From Palaemon carinicauda (taxonomy: Eukaryota > Arthropoda > Malacostraca > Decapoda > Palaemonidae), in contig NC_090744.1 of the NCBI RefSeq assembly GCF_036898095.1, forward strand, positions 8,714,132 through 8,778,131: 64,000 nt of DNA, in the 5' to 3' direction. Shown one piece after another: positions 46,216 through 58,200 of the stretch (position 1 is the stretch's first letter; every line of letters begins with the position of its first letter). The notes under the pieces are model-generated. The model saw only the letters and a list, made by a program, of their open reading frames with translations, made no database searches and was not told the DNA's origin. A program made the position numbers and the translations under genes.

Positions 46216-49200
46216 GGTGGGGTAATTCAGGAGAGAGTAGTGAAGGTAGTTAAGGTGAGGTAATTAAGGATATAGTTAGTTAAGGTGAGGTAATTAAGGA
46301 GAGAGTAGTGAAGGTAGTTAAGGTGAGGTAATTAAGGAGAGAGTAGTGAAGGTAGTTAAGGTAGGGTAATTAAGGAGAGAGTAGTGAATGTAGTTAAGGT
46401 GAGGTAATTAAGGAGAGAGTAGTGAAGGTAGTTAAGGTGGGGTAATTTAGGAGAGAGTAATGAAGGTAGTTAAGGTAGGGTAATTCAGGAGAGAGTAGTG
46501 AAGGTAGTTAAGGTGAGGTAATTAAGGAGATAGTAGTGAAGGTAGTTAAGGTGAGGTAATTAAGGAGAGAGTAGTGAAGGTAGTTAAGGTGGGGTAATTC
46601 AGGAGAGAGTCGTGAAGGTAGTTAAGGTGGGGAAAATTCAGGAGAGAGTAGTGAAGGTAGTTAAGGTGAGGTAATTAAGGAGAGAGTAGTGAAGGTAGTT
46701 AAGGTGAGGTAATTAAGGAGAGAGTAGTGAAGGTAGTTAAGGTGGGGTAATTCAGTAGAGAGTAGTGAAGGTAGTTAAGGTGAGGTAATTAAGGAGAGTT
46801 AGTTAGTTAAGGTGAGGTAATTAAGGAGAGAGTAGTGAAGGTAGTTAAGGTGAGGTAATTAAGGAGAGAGTAGTGAAGGTAGTTAAGGTGAGGTAATTCA
46901 GGAGAGAGTAGTGAAGGTAGTTAAGGTGAGGTAATTAAGGAGATAGTTAGTTAAGGTGAGGTAATTAAGGAGAGAGTAGTGAAGGTAGTTAAGGTGAGGT
47001 AATTAAGGAGAGAGTAGTGAAGGTAGGTAAGGTGAGGTAATTAAGGAGAGAGTAGTAAAGGTAGTTAGGGTGAGGTAATTAAGGAGAGAATAGTGAAGGT
47101 AGTTAGGGTGAGGTAATTAAGGAGAGAGTAGTGAAGGTATTTAAGGTGAGGTAATTAAGGAGAGAGTAGTGAAGGTAGTAAAGGTGAGGTAATTCAGGAC
47201 AGAGTAGTGAAGGTAGTTAAGGTGAGGTAATTAAGGATATAGTTATTTAAGGTGAGGTAATTAAGGAGAGAGTAGTGAAGGTAGTTAAGGTGAGGTAATT
47301 CAGGAGAGAGTAGTGAAGGTAGTTAAGGTGAGGTAATTAAGGAGAGAGTAGTGAAGGTAGTTAAGGTGAGGTAATTAAGGAGAGAGTAGTGGAGGTAGTT
47401 AAGGTGGGGTAATTCAGGAGAGAGTTGTGGAGGTAGTTAAAGTGAGGTAATTAAGGAGAGAGTAGTGAAGATAGTTAAGGTGAGGTAATTAAGGAGAGAG
47501 TAGTGAAGGTAGTTAAGGTGAGGTAATTAAGGAGAGGGTAGTGAAGGTAGTTAAGGTGAGGTAATTAAGGAGATAGTTAGTTAAAGTGAGGTAGTTAAGG
47601 AGAGAGTAGTGAAGGTAGTTAAGGTGAGGTAATTAAGGAGAGAGTAGTGAAGGTAGTTAAGGTGAGGTAATTAAGGAGAGAGTAGTGATGGTAGTTAAGG
47701 TGAGGTAATTAAGGAGAGAGTAGTGAAGGTAGGTAAGGTGAGGTAATTAAGGAGAGAGTAGTGAAGGTAGTTAAGGTGACGTAATTAAGGAGAGAGTAGT
47801 GAAGGTAGGTAAGGTGAGGTAATTAAAGAGAGAGTAGTGAAGGTAGTAAAGGTAAGGTAATTAAGGAGATAGTTAAGGTGAGGTAATTAAGGCTAGAGTA
47901 GTGAAGGTAGTTAAGGTGAGGTAATTAAGGAGAGTAGTGAAGGTAGTTAAGGTGAGGTAATTCAGGAGAGAGTAGTGAAGGTAGTTAAGGTGAGGTAATT
48001 AAGGAGATAGTTAGTTAAGGTGAGGTAATTAAGGAGAGAGTAGTGAAGGTAGTGAAGGTGAGGTAATTAAGGAGAGAGTAGTGAAGGTAGGTAAGGTGAG
48101 GTAATTAAGGAGAGAGTAGTGAAGGTAGTTAAGGTGAGGTGATTAAGGAGAGAGTAGTGAAGGTAGTTAGGGTGAGGTAATCAAGGAGAGAGTAGTGAAG
48201 GTATTGAAGGTGAGGTAATTAAGGAGAGAGTAGTGAAGGTAGTAAAGGTGAGGTAATTCAGGACAGAGTAGTGAAGGTAGTTAAGGTGAGGTAATTAAGG
48301 AGATAGTTAGTTAAGGTGAGGTAATTAAGGAGAGAGTAGTGAAGGTAGTTAAGGTGGGGTAATTCAGAAGAGAGTAGCGAAGGTAGTTAAGGTGAGATAA
48401 TTAAGGAGATAGTTAGTTAAGGTGAGGTAATTAAGGAGAGAGTAGTGAAGGTAGTTAAGGTCAGGTAATTAAGGAGAGTAGTGAAGGTAGTTAAGGTGAG
48501 GTAATTCAAGAGAGAGTATTGAAGGTAGTTAAGGTGAGGTAATTAAGGAGATAGTTAGTTAAGGTGAGGTAATTAAGGAGAGAGTAGTGAAGGTAGTTAA
48601 GGTGAGGTAATTAAGGAGAGAGTAGTGAAGGTATGTAAGGTGAGGTAATTAAGGAGAGAGTAGTGAAGGTAGTTAAGGTGAGGTAATTAAGGAGAGAGTA
48701 GTGAAGGTAGTTAGGGTGAGGTAATTAAGGAGAGAGTAGTGAAGGTATTGAAGATGAGGTAATTAAGGAGAGAGTAGTGAAGTTAGTAAAGGTGAGGTAA
48801 TTCAGGACAGAGTAGTGAAGGTAGTTAAGGTGAGGTAATTAAGGAGATAGTTAGTTAAGGTGAGGTAATTAAGGAGAGAGTAGTGAAGGTAGTTAAGGTG
48901 AGGTAATTCAGGACAGAGTAGTGAATGTAGTTAAGGTGAGGTAATTAAGGAGAGAGTAGTGAAGGTAGTTAAGGTGAGGTAATTAAGGAGAGAGTAGTGA
49001 AGGTAGTTAAGTTGAGGTAATTAAGGAGAGAGTAGTGAAGGTAGTTAAGGTGGGGTAATTCAGGAGAGAGTAGTGAAGGTAGTTAAGGTGAGATAATTAA
49101 GGAGAGAGTAATGAAGGTAGTTAAGGTGGGGTAATTCAGGAGAGAGTAGTGAAGGTAGTTAAGGTGGGGTAATTCAGGAGAGAGTAATGAAGGTAGTTAA

Positions 49201-52200
49201 AGTGAGGTAATTAAGGAGATAGTAGTGAAGGTAGTTAAGGTGAGGTAATTAAGGAGAGAGTAGTGAAGGTAGTTAAGGTGGGGTAATTCAGGAGAGAGTA
49301 GTGAAGGTAGTTAAGTTGAGGTAATTAAGGAGAGAGTAGTGAAGGTAGTTAAGGTGAGGTAATTAAGGAGATAGTTAGTTAAGGTGAGGTAATTAAGGAG
49401 AGAGTAGTGAAGGTAGTTAAGGTGAGGTAATTAAGGAGAGAGTAGTGAAGGTAGTTAAGGTGAGGTAATTCATGAGAGAGTAGTGAAGGTAGTTAAGGTG
49501 AGGTAATTAAGGAGATAGTTAGTTAAGGTGAGGTAATTAATAAGAGAGTAGTGAAGGTAGTTAAGGTGAGGTAATTAAGGAGAGAGTAGTGAAGGTAGGT
49601 AAGGTGAGGTAATTAAGGAGAGAGTAGTGAAGGTAGTTAAGGTGAGGTAATTAAGGAGAGAGTAGTGAAGGTAGTTAGGGTGAGGTAATTAAGGAGATAG
49701 TTAGTTAAGGTGAGGTAATTAAGGAGAGAGTAGTGAAGGTAGTTAAGGTGAGGTAATTCAGATGAGAGTAGTGAATGTAGTTAAGGTGAGGTAATTAAGG
49801 AGAGAGTAGTGAAGGTAGTTAAGGTGAGGTAATTATGGAGAGAGTAGTGAAGGTAGTTAAGGTGGGGTAATTCAGGAGAGCGTAGCGAAGGTAGTTAAGG
49901 TGAGGTAATTAAGGAGAGAGTAGTGAAGGTAGTTAAGGTGAGGTAATTAAGGAGAGAGTAGTGAAGGTAGTTAAGGTGGGGTAATTCAGGAGAGAGTAGT
50001 GAAGGTAGTTAAGGTGAGGTAATTAAGGAGATAGTTAGTTAAGGTGAGGTAATTAAGGAGAGAGTAGTGAAGGTAGTTAAGGTGAGGTAATTAAGGAGAG
50101 AGTAGTGAAGGTAGTTAAGGTGAGGTAATTAAGGAGAGAGTAGTGAAGGTAGTTAAGGTGGGGTAATTCAGGAGAGAGTAGTGAAGGTAGTTAAGGTAGG
50201 GTAATTCAGGAGAGAGTAGTGAAGGTAGTTAAAGTGAGGTAATTAAGGAGATAGTAGTGAAGGTAGTTAAGGTGAGGTAATTAAGGAGAGAGTAGTGAAG
50301 GTAGTTAAGGTGGGGTAATTCAGGACAGAGTAGTGAAGGTAGTTAAGATGGGGAAAATTCATGAGAGAGTAGTGAAGGTAGTTATGGTGAGGTAATTAAG
50401 GAGAGAGTAGTGAAGGTAGTTAAGGTGAGGTAATTAAGGAGAGAGTAGTGAAGGTAATTAAGGTGGGGTAATTCAGGAGAGTTAGTTAGTTAAGGTGAGG
50501 TAATTAAGGAGAGAGTAGTGAAGGTAGTTAAGGTGCGGTAATTAAGGAGAGAGTAGTGAAGGTAGTTAAGGTGAGGTAATTCAGGAGAGAGTAGTGAAGG
50601 TAGTTAAGGTGAGGTAATTAAGGAGATAGTTAGTTAAGGTGAGGTAATTAAGGAGAGAGTAGTGAAGGTAGTTAAGGTGAGGTAATTAAGGAGAGAGTAG
50701 TGAAGGTAGGTAAGGTGAGGTAATTAAGGAGAGAGTAGTGAAGGTAGTTAGGGTGAGGTAATTAAGGAGAGTGTAGTGAAGGTATTTAAGGTGAGGTAAT
50801 TAAGGAGAGAGTAGTAAAGGTAGTAAAGGTGAGGTAATTCAAGAGAGAGTAGTGAAGGTAGTTAAGGTGAGGTAATTAAGGAGAGAGTAGTGAAGGTAGT
50901 TAAGGTGAGGTAATTAAGGAGAGAGTAGTGAAGGTAGTTAAGGTGAGGTAATTAAGGAGAGAGTAGTGAAGGTAGTTAAGGTGGGGTAATTCAGGAGAGA
51001 GTAGTGAAGGTAGTTAAGGTGAGGTAATTAAGGAGATAGTTAGTTAAGGTGAGGTAATTAAGGAGAGAGTAGTGAAGGTAGTTAAGGTGAGGTAATTAAG
51101 GAGAGAGTAGTGAAGGTAGTTAAGGTAGGGTAATTAAGGAGAGAGTAGTGAATGTAGTTAAGGTGAGGTAATTAAGGAGAGAGTAGTGAAGGTAGTTAAG
51201 GTGGGGTAATTTAGGAGAGAGTAATGAAGGTAGTTAAGGTAGGGTAATTCAGGAGAGAGTAGTGAAGGTAGTTAAGGTGAGGTAATTAAGGAGATAGTAG
51301 TGAAGGTAGTTAAGGTGAGGTAATTAAGGAGAGAGTAGTGAAGGTAGTTAAGGTGGGGTAATTCAGGAGAGAGTAGTGAAGGTAGTTAAGGTGGGGAAAA
51401 TTCAGGAGAGAGTAGTGAAGGTAGTTAAAGTGAGGTAATTAAGGAGAGAGTAGTGAAGGTAGTTAAGGTGAGGTAATTAAGGAGAGAGTAGTGAAGGTAG
51501 TTAAGGTGGGGTAATTCAGGAGAGAGTAGTGAAGGTAGTTAAAGTGAGGTAATTAAGGAGAGTTAGTTAGTTAAGGTGAGGTAATTAAGGAGAGAGTAGT
51601 GAAGGTAGTTAAGGTGAGGTAATTAAGGAGAGAGTAGTGAAGGTAGTTAAGGTGAGGTAATTCAGGAGAGAGTAGTGAAGGTAGTTAAGGTGAGGTAATT
51701 AAGGAGATAGTTAGTTAAGGTGAGGTAATTAAGGAGAGAGTAGTGAAGGTAGTTAAGGTGAGGTAATTAAGGAGAGAGTAGTGAAGGTGGGTAAGGTGAG
51801 GTAATTAAGGAGAGAGTAGTAAAGGTAGTTAAGGTGAGGTAATTAAGGAGAGAATAGTAAAGGTAGTTAAGGTGAGGTAATTAAGGAGAGAATAGTGAAG
51901 GTAGTTAGAGTGAGGTAATTAAGGAGAGAGTAGTGAAGGTATTTAATGTGAGGTAATTAAGGAGAGAGTAGTGAAGGTAGTAAAGGTGAGGTAATTCAGG
52001 ACAGAGTAGTGAAGGTAGTTAAGGTGAGGTAATTAAGGAGATAGTTAGTTAAGGTGAGGTAATTAAGGAGAGAGTAGTGAAGGTAGTTAAGGTGAGGTAA
52101 TTCAGGAGAGAGTAGTGAAGGTAGTTAAGGTAAGGTAATTAAGGAGAGAGTAGTGAAGGTAGTTAAGGTGAGGTAATTAAGGAGAGAGTAGTGAAGGTAG

Positions 52201-55200
52201 TTAAGGTGGGGTAATTCAGGAGAGAGTAGTGGAGGTAGTTAAGGTGAGGTAATTAAGGAGAGAGTAGTGAAGATAGTTAAGGTTAGGTAATTAAGGAGAG
52301 AGTAGTGAAGGTAGTTAAGGTGAGGTAATTAAGGAGAGGGTAGTGAAGGTAGTTAAGGTGAGGTAATTAAGGAGATAGTTAGTTAAAGTGAGGTAATTAA
52401 GGAGAGAGTAGTGAAGGTAGTTAAGGTGAGGTAATTAAGGAGAGAGTAGTGAAGGTAGTTAAGGTGAGGTAATTAAGGAGAGAATAGTGAAGGTAGTTAA
52501 GGTGAGGTAATTATGGAGATAGTTAGTTAAAGTGAGGCAATTAAGGAGAGAGTAGTGAAGGTAGTTAAGGTGAGGTAATTAAGGAGAGAGTAGTGAAGGT
52601 AGGTAAGGTGAGGTAATTAAGGAGAGAGTAGTGAAGGTAGTTAAGGTGAGGTAATTAAGGAGAGAGTAGTGAAGGTAGTTAAGGTGAGGTAATTAAGGAG
52701 AGAGTAGTGAAGGTAGTTAAGGTGAGGTAATTAAGGAGAGAGTAGTGATGGTAGTTAAGGTGAGGTAATTAAGGAGAGAGTAGTGAAGGTAGGTAAGGTG
52801 AGGTAATTAAGGAGAGAGTAGTGAAGGTAGTTAAGGTGAGGTAATTAAGGAGAGAGTAGTGAAGGTAGGTAAGGTGAGGTAATTAAAGAGAGAGTAGTGA
52901 AGGTAGTAAGGTGAGGTAATTAAGGAGATAGTTAAGGTGAGGTAATTAAGGAGAAAGTAGTGAAGGTAGTTAAGGTGAGGTAATTAAGGAGAGAGTAATG
53001 ATGGTAGTTAAGGTGAGGTAATTAAGGAGAGAGTAGTGAAGGTAGGTAAGGTGAGGTAATTAAGGAGAGAGTAGTGAAGGTAGTTAAGGTGGGGTAATTC
53101 AGGAGAGAGTAGTGGAGGTAGTTGAAGGTGAGGTAATTAAGGAGAGAGTAGTGAAGATAGTTAAGGTGAGGTAATTAAGGAGAGAGTAGTGAAGGTAGTT
53201 AAGGTGAGGTAATCAAGGAGAGTAGTGAAAGTAGTTAAGGTGAGGTAATCAAAGAGAGAGTAGTGAAGGTAGGTAAGGTGAGGTAATTAAAGAGATAGTT
53301 AGTTAAGGTGAGGTAATTAGAGGAGAGAGTAGTGAAGATTGTTAAGGTGAGGTAATTAAGGAGAGAGTAGTGAAGGTAGTTAAGGTGAGGTAATTAAGGA
53401 GAGAGTAGTGAAGGTAGTTAAGGTGAGGTAATTAAGGAGAGAGTAGTGAAGGTAGTTAAGGTGAGGTAATTAAGGAGAGAGTAGTGAAGGTTTTTAAGGT
53501 GAGGTAATTAAGGAGAGAGTAGTGAAGGTAGTTAAGGTGAGGTAATTAAGGAGATAGTTAGTTAAGGTGAGGTAATTAAGGAGAGAGTAGTGAAGGTAGT
53601 TAAGGTGAGGTAATTAAGGAGAGAGTAGTGAAGGTAGGTAAGGTGAGGTAATTAAGGAGAGAGTAGTGAAGGTAGTTAAGGTGAGGTAATTAAGGAGAGA
53701 GTAGTGAAGGTAGTTAAGGTGAGGTAATTAAGGAGAGAGTAGTGAAGGTAGTAAGGTGAGGTAATTAAGGAGAGAGTAGTGAAGGTAGTTAAGGTGAGGT
53801 AATTAAGGAGAGAGTACTGAAGGTAGTCAAGGTGAGGTAATTAAGGAGAGAGTAGTGAAGGTAGTAAAGGTGAGGTAATTAAGGAGAGAGTAGTGAAGGT
53901 AGTCAAGGTGAGGTAATTAAGGAGAGAGTAGTGAAGGTAGTTAGGGTAAGGTAATTAGGAGAGAGTAGTGAAGGTAGTAAGGTGAGGTAATTAAAGAGAG
54001 AGTAGTGAAGGTAGTAAAGTTGAGGTTATTAAGGAGATAGTTAGTTAAGGTGAGGTAATTAAGGAGAGAGTAGTGAAGGTAGTTAAGGTGAGGTAATTAA
54101 GGAGAGTAGTGAAGGTAGTTAAGGTGAGGTAATTCAGGAGAGAGTAGTGAAGGTAGTTAAGGTGAGGTAATTGAGGAGATAGTTAGTTAAGGTGAGGTAA
54201 TTAAGGAGAGAGTAGTGAAGGTAGTTAAGGTGAGGTAATTAAGGAGAGAGTAGTGAAGGTAGGTAAGGTAAGGTAATTAAGGAGAGAGTAGTGAAGGTAG
54301 TTAAGGTGAGGTAATTAAGGAGAGAGTAGTGAAGGTAGTTAGGGTGAGGTAATTAAGGAGAGAGTAGTGAAGGTATTTAAGGTGAGGTAATTCATGAGAA
54401 AGTAGTGAAAGTAGTAAAGGTGAGGTAATTCTGGACAGAGTAGTGAAGGTAGTTAAGGTGAGGTAATTAAGGAGATAGTTAGTTAAGGTGAGGTAATTAA
54501 GGAGAGAGTAGTGAAGGTAGTTAAGGTGAGGTAATTCATGAGAGGGTAGTGAAGGTAGTTAAGGTGAGGTAATTAAGGAGAGAGTAGTGAAGGTAGTTAA
54601 GGTGAGGTAATTAAGGAGAGAGTAGTGAAGGTAGTTAAGGTGGGGTAATTCAGGAGAGAGTAGTGAAGGTAGTTAAGGTGAGGTAATTAAGGAGATAGTT
54701 AGTTAAGGTGAGGTAATTAAGGAGATAGTTAGTTAAGGTGATGTAATTAGGGAGAGAGTAGTGAAGGTAGTTAAGGTGATGTAATTAAGGAGAGAGTAGT
54801 GAAGGTAGTTAAGGTGGGGTAATTCAGGAGAGAGTAGTGAAGGTAGTTAAAGTGAGGTAATTAAGGAGAGAGTTAGTTAAGGTGAGGTAATTAAGGAGAG
54901 AGTAGTGAAGGTAGTTAAGGTGAGGTAATTAAGGAGAGTAGTGAAGGTAGTTAAGGTGTGGTAATTCAGGAGAGAGTAGTGAAGGTAGTTAAGGTGAGGT
55001 AATTAAGGAGATAGTTAGTTAAGGTGAGGTAATTAAGGAGAGAGTAGTGAAGGTAGTTAAGGTGAGGTAATTAAGGAGAGAGTAGTGAAGGTAGGTAAGG
55101 TGAGGTAATTAAGGAGAGAGTAGTGAAGGTAGTTAAGGTGAGGTAATTAAGGAGAGAGTAGTGAAGGTAGTTAGGGTGAGGTAATTAAGGAGAGAGTAGT

Positions 55201-58200
55201 GAAGGTATTTAAGGTGAGGTTAATTAAGGAGAGAGTAGTAAAGGTACTAAAGGTGAGGTAATTCAGGAGAGAGTAGTGAAGGTAGTTAAGGTGAGGTAAT
55301 TAAGGAGAGAGTAGTGAAGGTAGTTAAGGTGAGGTAATTAAGGAGAGAGTAGTGAAGGTAGTTAAGGTGAGGTCATTAAGGAGAGAGTAGTGAAGGTAGT
55401 TAAGGTGGGGTAATTCAGGAGAGAGTAGTGAAGGTAGTTAAGGTGAGGTAATTAAGGAGATAGTTAGTTAAGGTGAGGTAATTAAGGAGAGAGTAATGAA
55501 GGTAGTTAAGGTGAGGTAATTAAGGAGAGAGTAGTGAAGGTAGTTAAGGTGGGGTAATTAAGGAGAGAGTAGTGAATGTAGTTAAGGTGAGGTAATTAAG
55601 GAGAGAGTAGTGAAGGTAGTTAAGGTGGGGTAATTCAGGAGAGAGTAGTGAAGGTAGTTAAGTAGGGTAATTCAGGAGAGAGTAGTGAAGGTAGTTAAAG
55701 TGAGGTAATTAAGGAGATAGTAGTGAAGGTAGTTAAGGTGAGGTAATTAAGGAGAGAGTAGTGAAGGTAGTTAAGGTGGGGTAATTCAGGACAGAGTAGT
55801 GAAGGTAGTTAAGATGGGGAAAATTCATGAGAGAGTAGTGAAGGTAGTTATGGTGAGGTAATTAAGGAGAGAGTAGTGAAGGTAGTTAAGGTGAGGTAAT
55901 TAAGGAGAGAGTAGTGAAGGTAATTAAGGTGGGGTAATTCAGGAGAGTTAGTTAGTTAAGGTGAGGTAATTAAGGAGAGAGTAGTGAAGGTAGTTAAGGT
56001 GCGGTAATTAAGGAGAGAGTAGTGAAGGTAGTTAAGGTGAGGTAATTCAGGAGAGAGTAGTGAAGGTAGTTAAGGTGAGGTAATTAAGGAGATAGTTAGT
56101 TAAGGTGAGGTAATTAAGGAGAGAGTAGTGAAGGTAGTTAAGGTGAGGTAATTAAGGAGAGAGTAGTGAAGGTAGTTAAGGTGAGTAATTAAGGAGAGAG
56201 TAGTGAAGGTAGTTAAGGTGAGGTAATTAAGGAGAGAGTAGTGAAGGTATTAAGGTGAGGTAATTAAGGAGAGAGTAGTGAAGGTAGTAAAGGTGAGGTA
56301 ATTAGGAGAGAGTAGTGAAGGTAGTTAAGGTGAGGTAATTAAGGAGAGAGTAGTGAAGGTAGTTAAGGTGAGGTAATTAAGGAGAGAGTAGTGAAGGTAG
56401 TTAAGGTGAGGTAATTAAGGAGAGAGTAGTGAAGGTAGTTAAGGTGAGGTAATTAGGAGAGAGTAGTGAAGGTAGTTAAGGTGAGGTAATTAAGGAGAGA
56501 GTAGTGAAGGTAGTTAAGGTGAGGTAATTAAGGAGAGAGTAGTGAAGGTAGTTAAGGTGAGGTAATTAAGGAGAGAGTAGTGAAGGTAGTTAAGGTGAGG
56601 TAATTAAGGAGAGAGTAGTGAATGTAGTTAAGGTGAGGTAATTAAGGAGAGAGTAGTGAAGGTAGTTAAGGTGGGGTAATTAGGAGAGAGTAGTGAAGGT
56701 AGTTAAGGTAGGGTAATTAGGAGAGAGTAGTGAAGGTAGTTAAGGTGAGGTAATTAAGGAGAGAGTAGTGAAGGTAGTTAAGGTGGGGTAATTCAGGAGA
56801 GAGTAGTGAAGGTAGTTAAGGTGGGTAATTCAGGAGAGAGTAGTGAAGGTAGTTAAGGTGAGGTAATTAAGGAGAGAGTAGTGAAGGTAGTTAAGGTGAG
56901 GTAATTAAGGAGAGAGTAGTGAAGGTAGTTAAGGTGGGGTAATTCAGGAGAGAGTAGTGAAGGTAGTTAAGGTGAGGTAATTAAGGAGAGTTGAAGTAGT
57001 TAAGGTGAGGTAATTAAGGAGAGAGTAGTGAAGGTAGTTAAGGTGAGGTAATTAAGGAGAGAGTAGTGAAGGTAGTTAAGGTGAGGTAATTCAGGAGAGA
57101 GTAGTGAAGGTAGTTAAGGTGAGGTAATTAAGGAGAGAGTAGTTAGTTAAGGTGAGGTAATTAAGGAGAGAGTAGTGAAGGTAGTTAAGGTGAGGTAATT
57201 AAGGAGAGAGTAGTGAAGGTAGTTAAGGTGAGGTAATTAAGGAGAGAGTAGTGAAGGTTTAAGGTGAGGTAATTAAGGAGAGAGTAGTGAAGGTAGTTAA
57301 GGTGAGGTAATTAAGGAGATAGTTAGTTAAGGTGAGGTAATTAAGGAGAGAGTAGTGAAGGTAGTTAAGGTGAGGTAATTAAGGAGAGAGTAGTGAAGGT
57401 AGTTAAGGTGAGGTAATTAAGGAGAGAGTAGTGAAGGTAGTTAAGGTGAGGTAATTAAGGAGAGAGTAGTGAAGGTAGTTAAGGTGAGGTAATTAAGGAG
57501 AGAGTAGTGAAGGTAGTAAGGTGAGGTAATTAAGGAGAGAGTAGTGAAGGTAGTTAAGGTGAGGTAATTAAGGAGAGAGTACTGAAGGTAGTCAAGGTGA
57601 GGTAATTAAGGAGAGAGTAGTGAAGGTAGGTAAGGTGAGGTAATTAAGGAGAGAGTAGTGAAGGTAGTCAAGGTGAGGTAATTAAGGAGAGAGTAGTGAA
57701 GGTAGTTAGGGTAAGGTAATTAGGAGAGAGTAGTGAAGGTAGGTAAGGTGAGGTAATTAAGGAGAGAGTAGTGAAGGTAGTAAAGTGAGGTAATTAAGGA
57801 GATAGTTAGTTAAGGTGAGGTAATTAAGGAGAGAGTAGTGAAGGTAGTTAAGGTGAGGTAATTAAGGAGAGTAGTGAAGGTAGTTAAGGTGAGGTAATTA
57901 AGGAGAGAGTAGTGAAGGTAGTTAAGGTGAGGTAATTGAGGAGATAGTAGTTAAGGTGAGGTAATTAAGGAGAGAGTAGTGAAGGTAGTTAAGGTGAGGT
58001 AATTAAGGAGAGAGTAGTGAAGGTAGGTAAGGTGAGGTAATTAAGGAGAGAGTAGTGAAGGTAGTTAAGGTGAGGTAATTAAGGAGAGAGTAGTGAAGGT
58101 AGTTAAGGTGAGGTAATTAAGGAGAGAGTAGTGAAGGTAGTTAAGGTGAGGTAATTCATGAGAAGTAGTGAAAGTAGTAAAGGTGAGGTAATTCTGGACA

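Noticed and set aside
43483..46253. Short open frames inside the piggyBac-like element as possible transposase pieces
   Set aside because: No piggyBac catalytic aspartates or C-terminal cysteine-rich domain can be seen. Several frames are parallel readings of the 374-bp repeat and the last runs across the right end into satellite.
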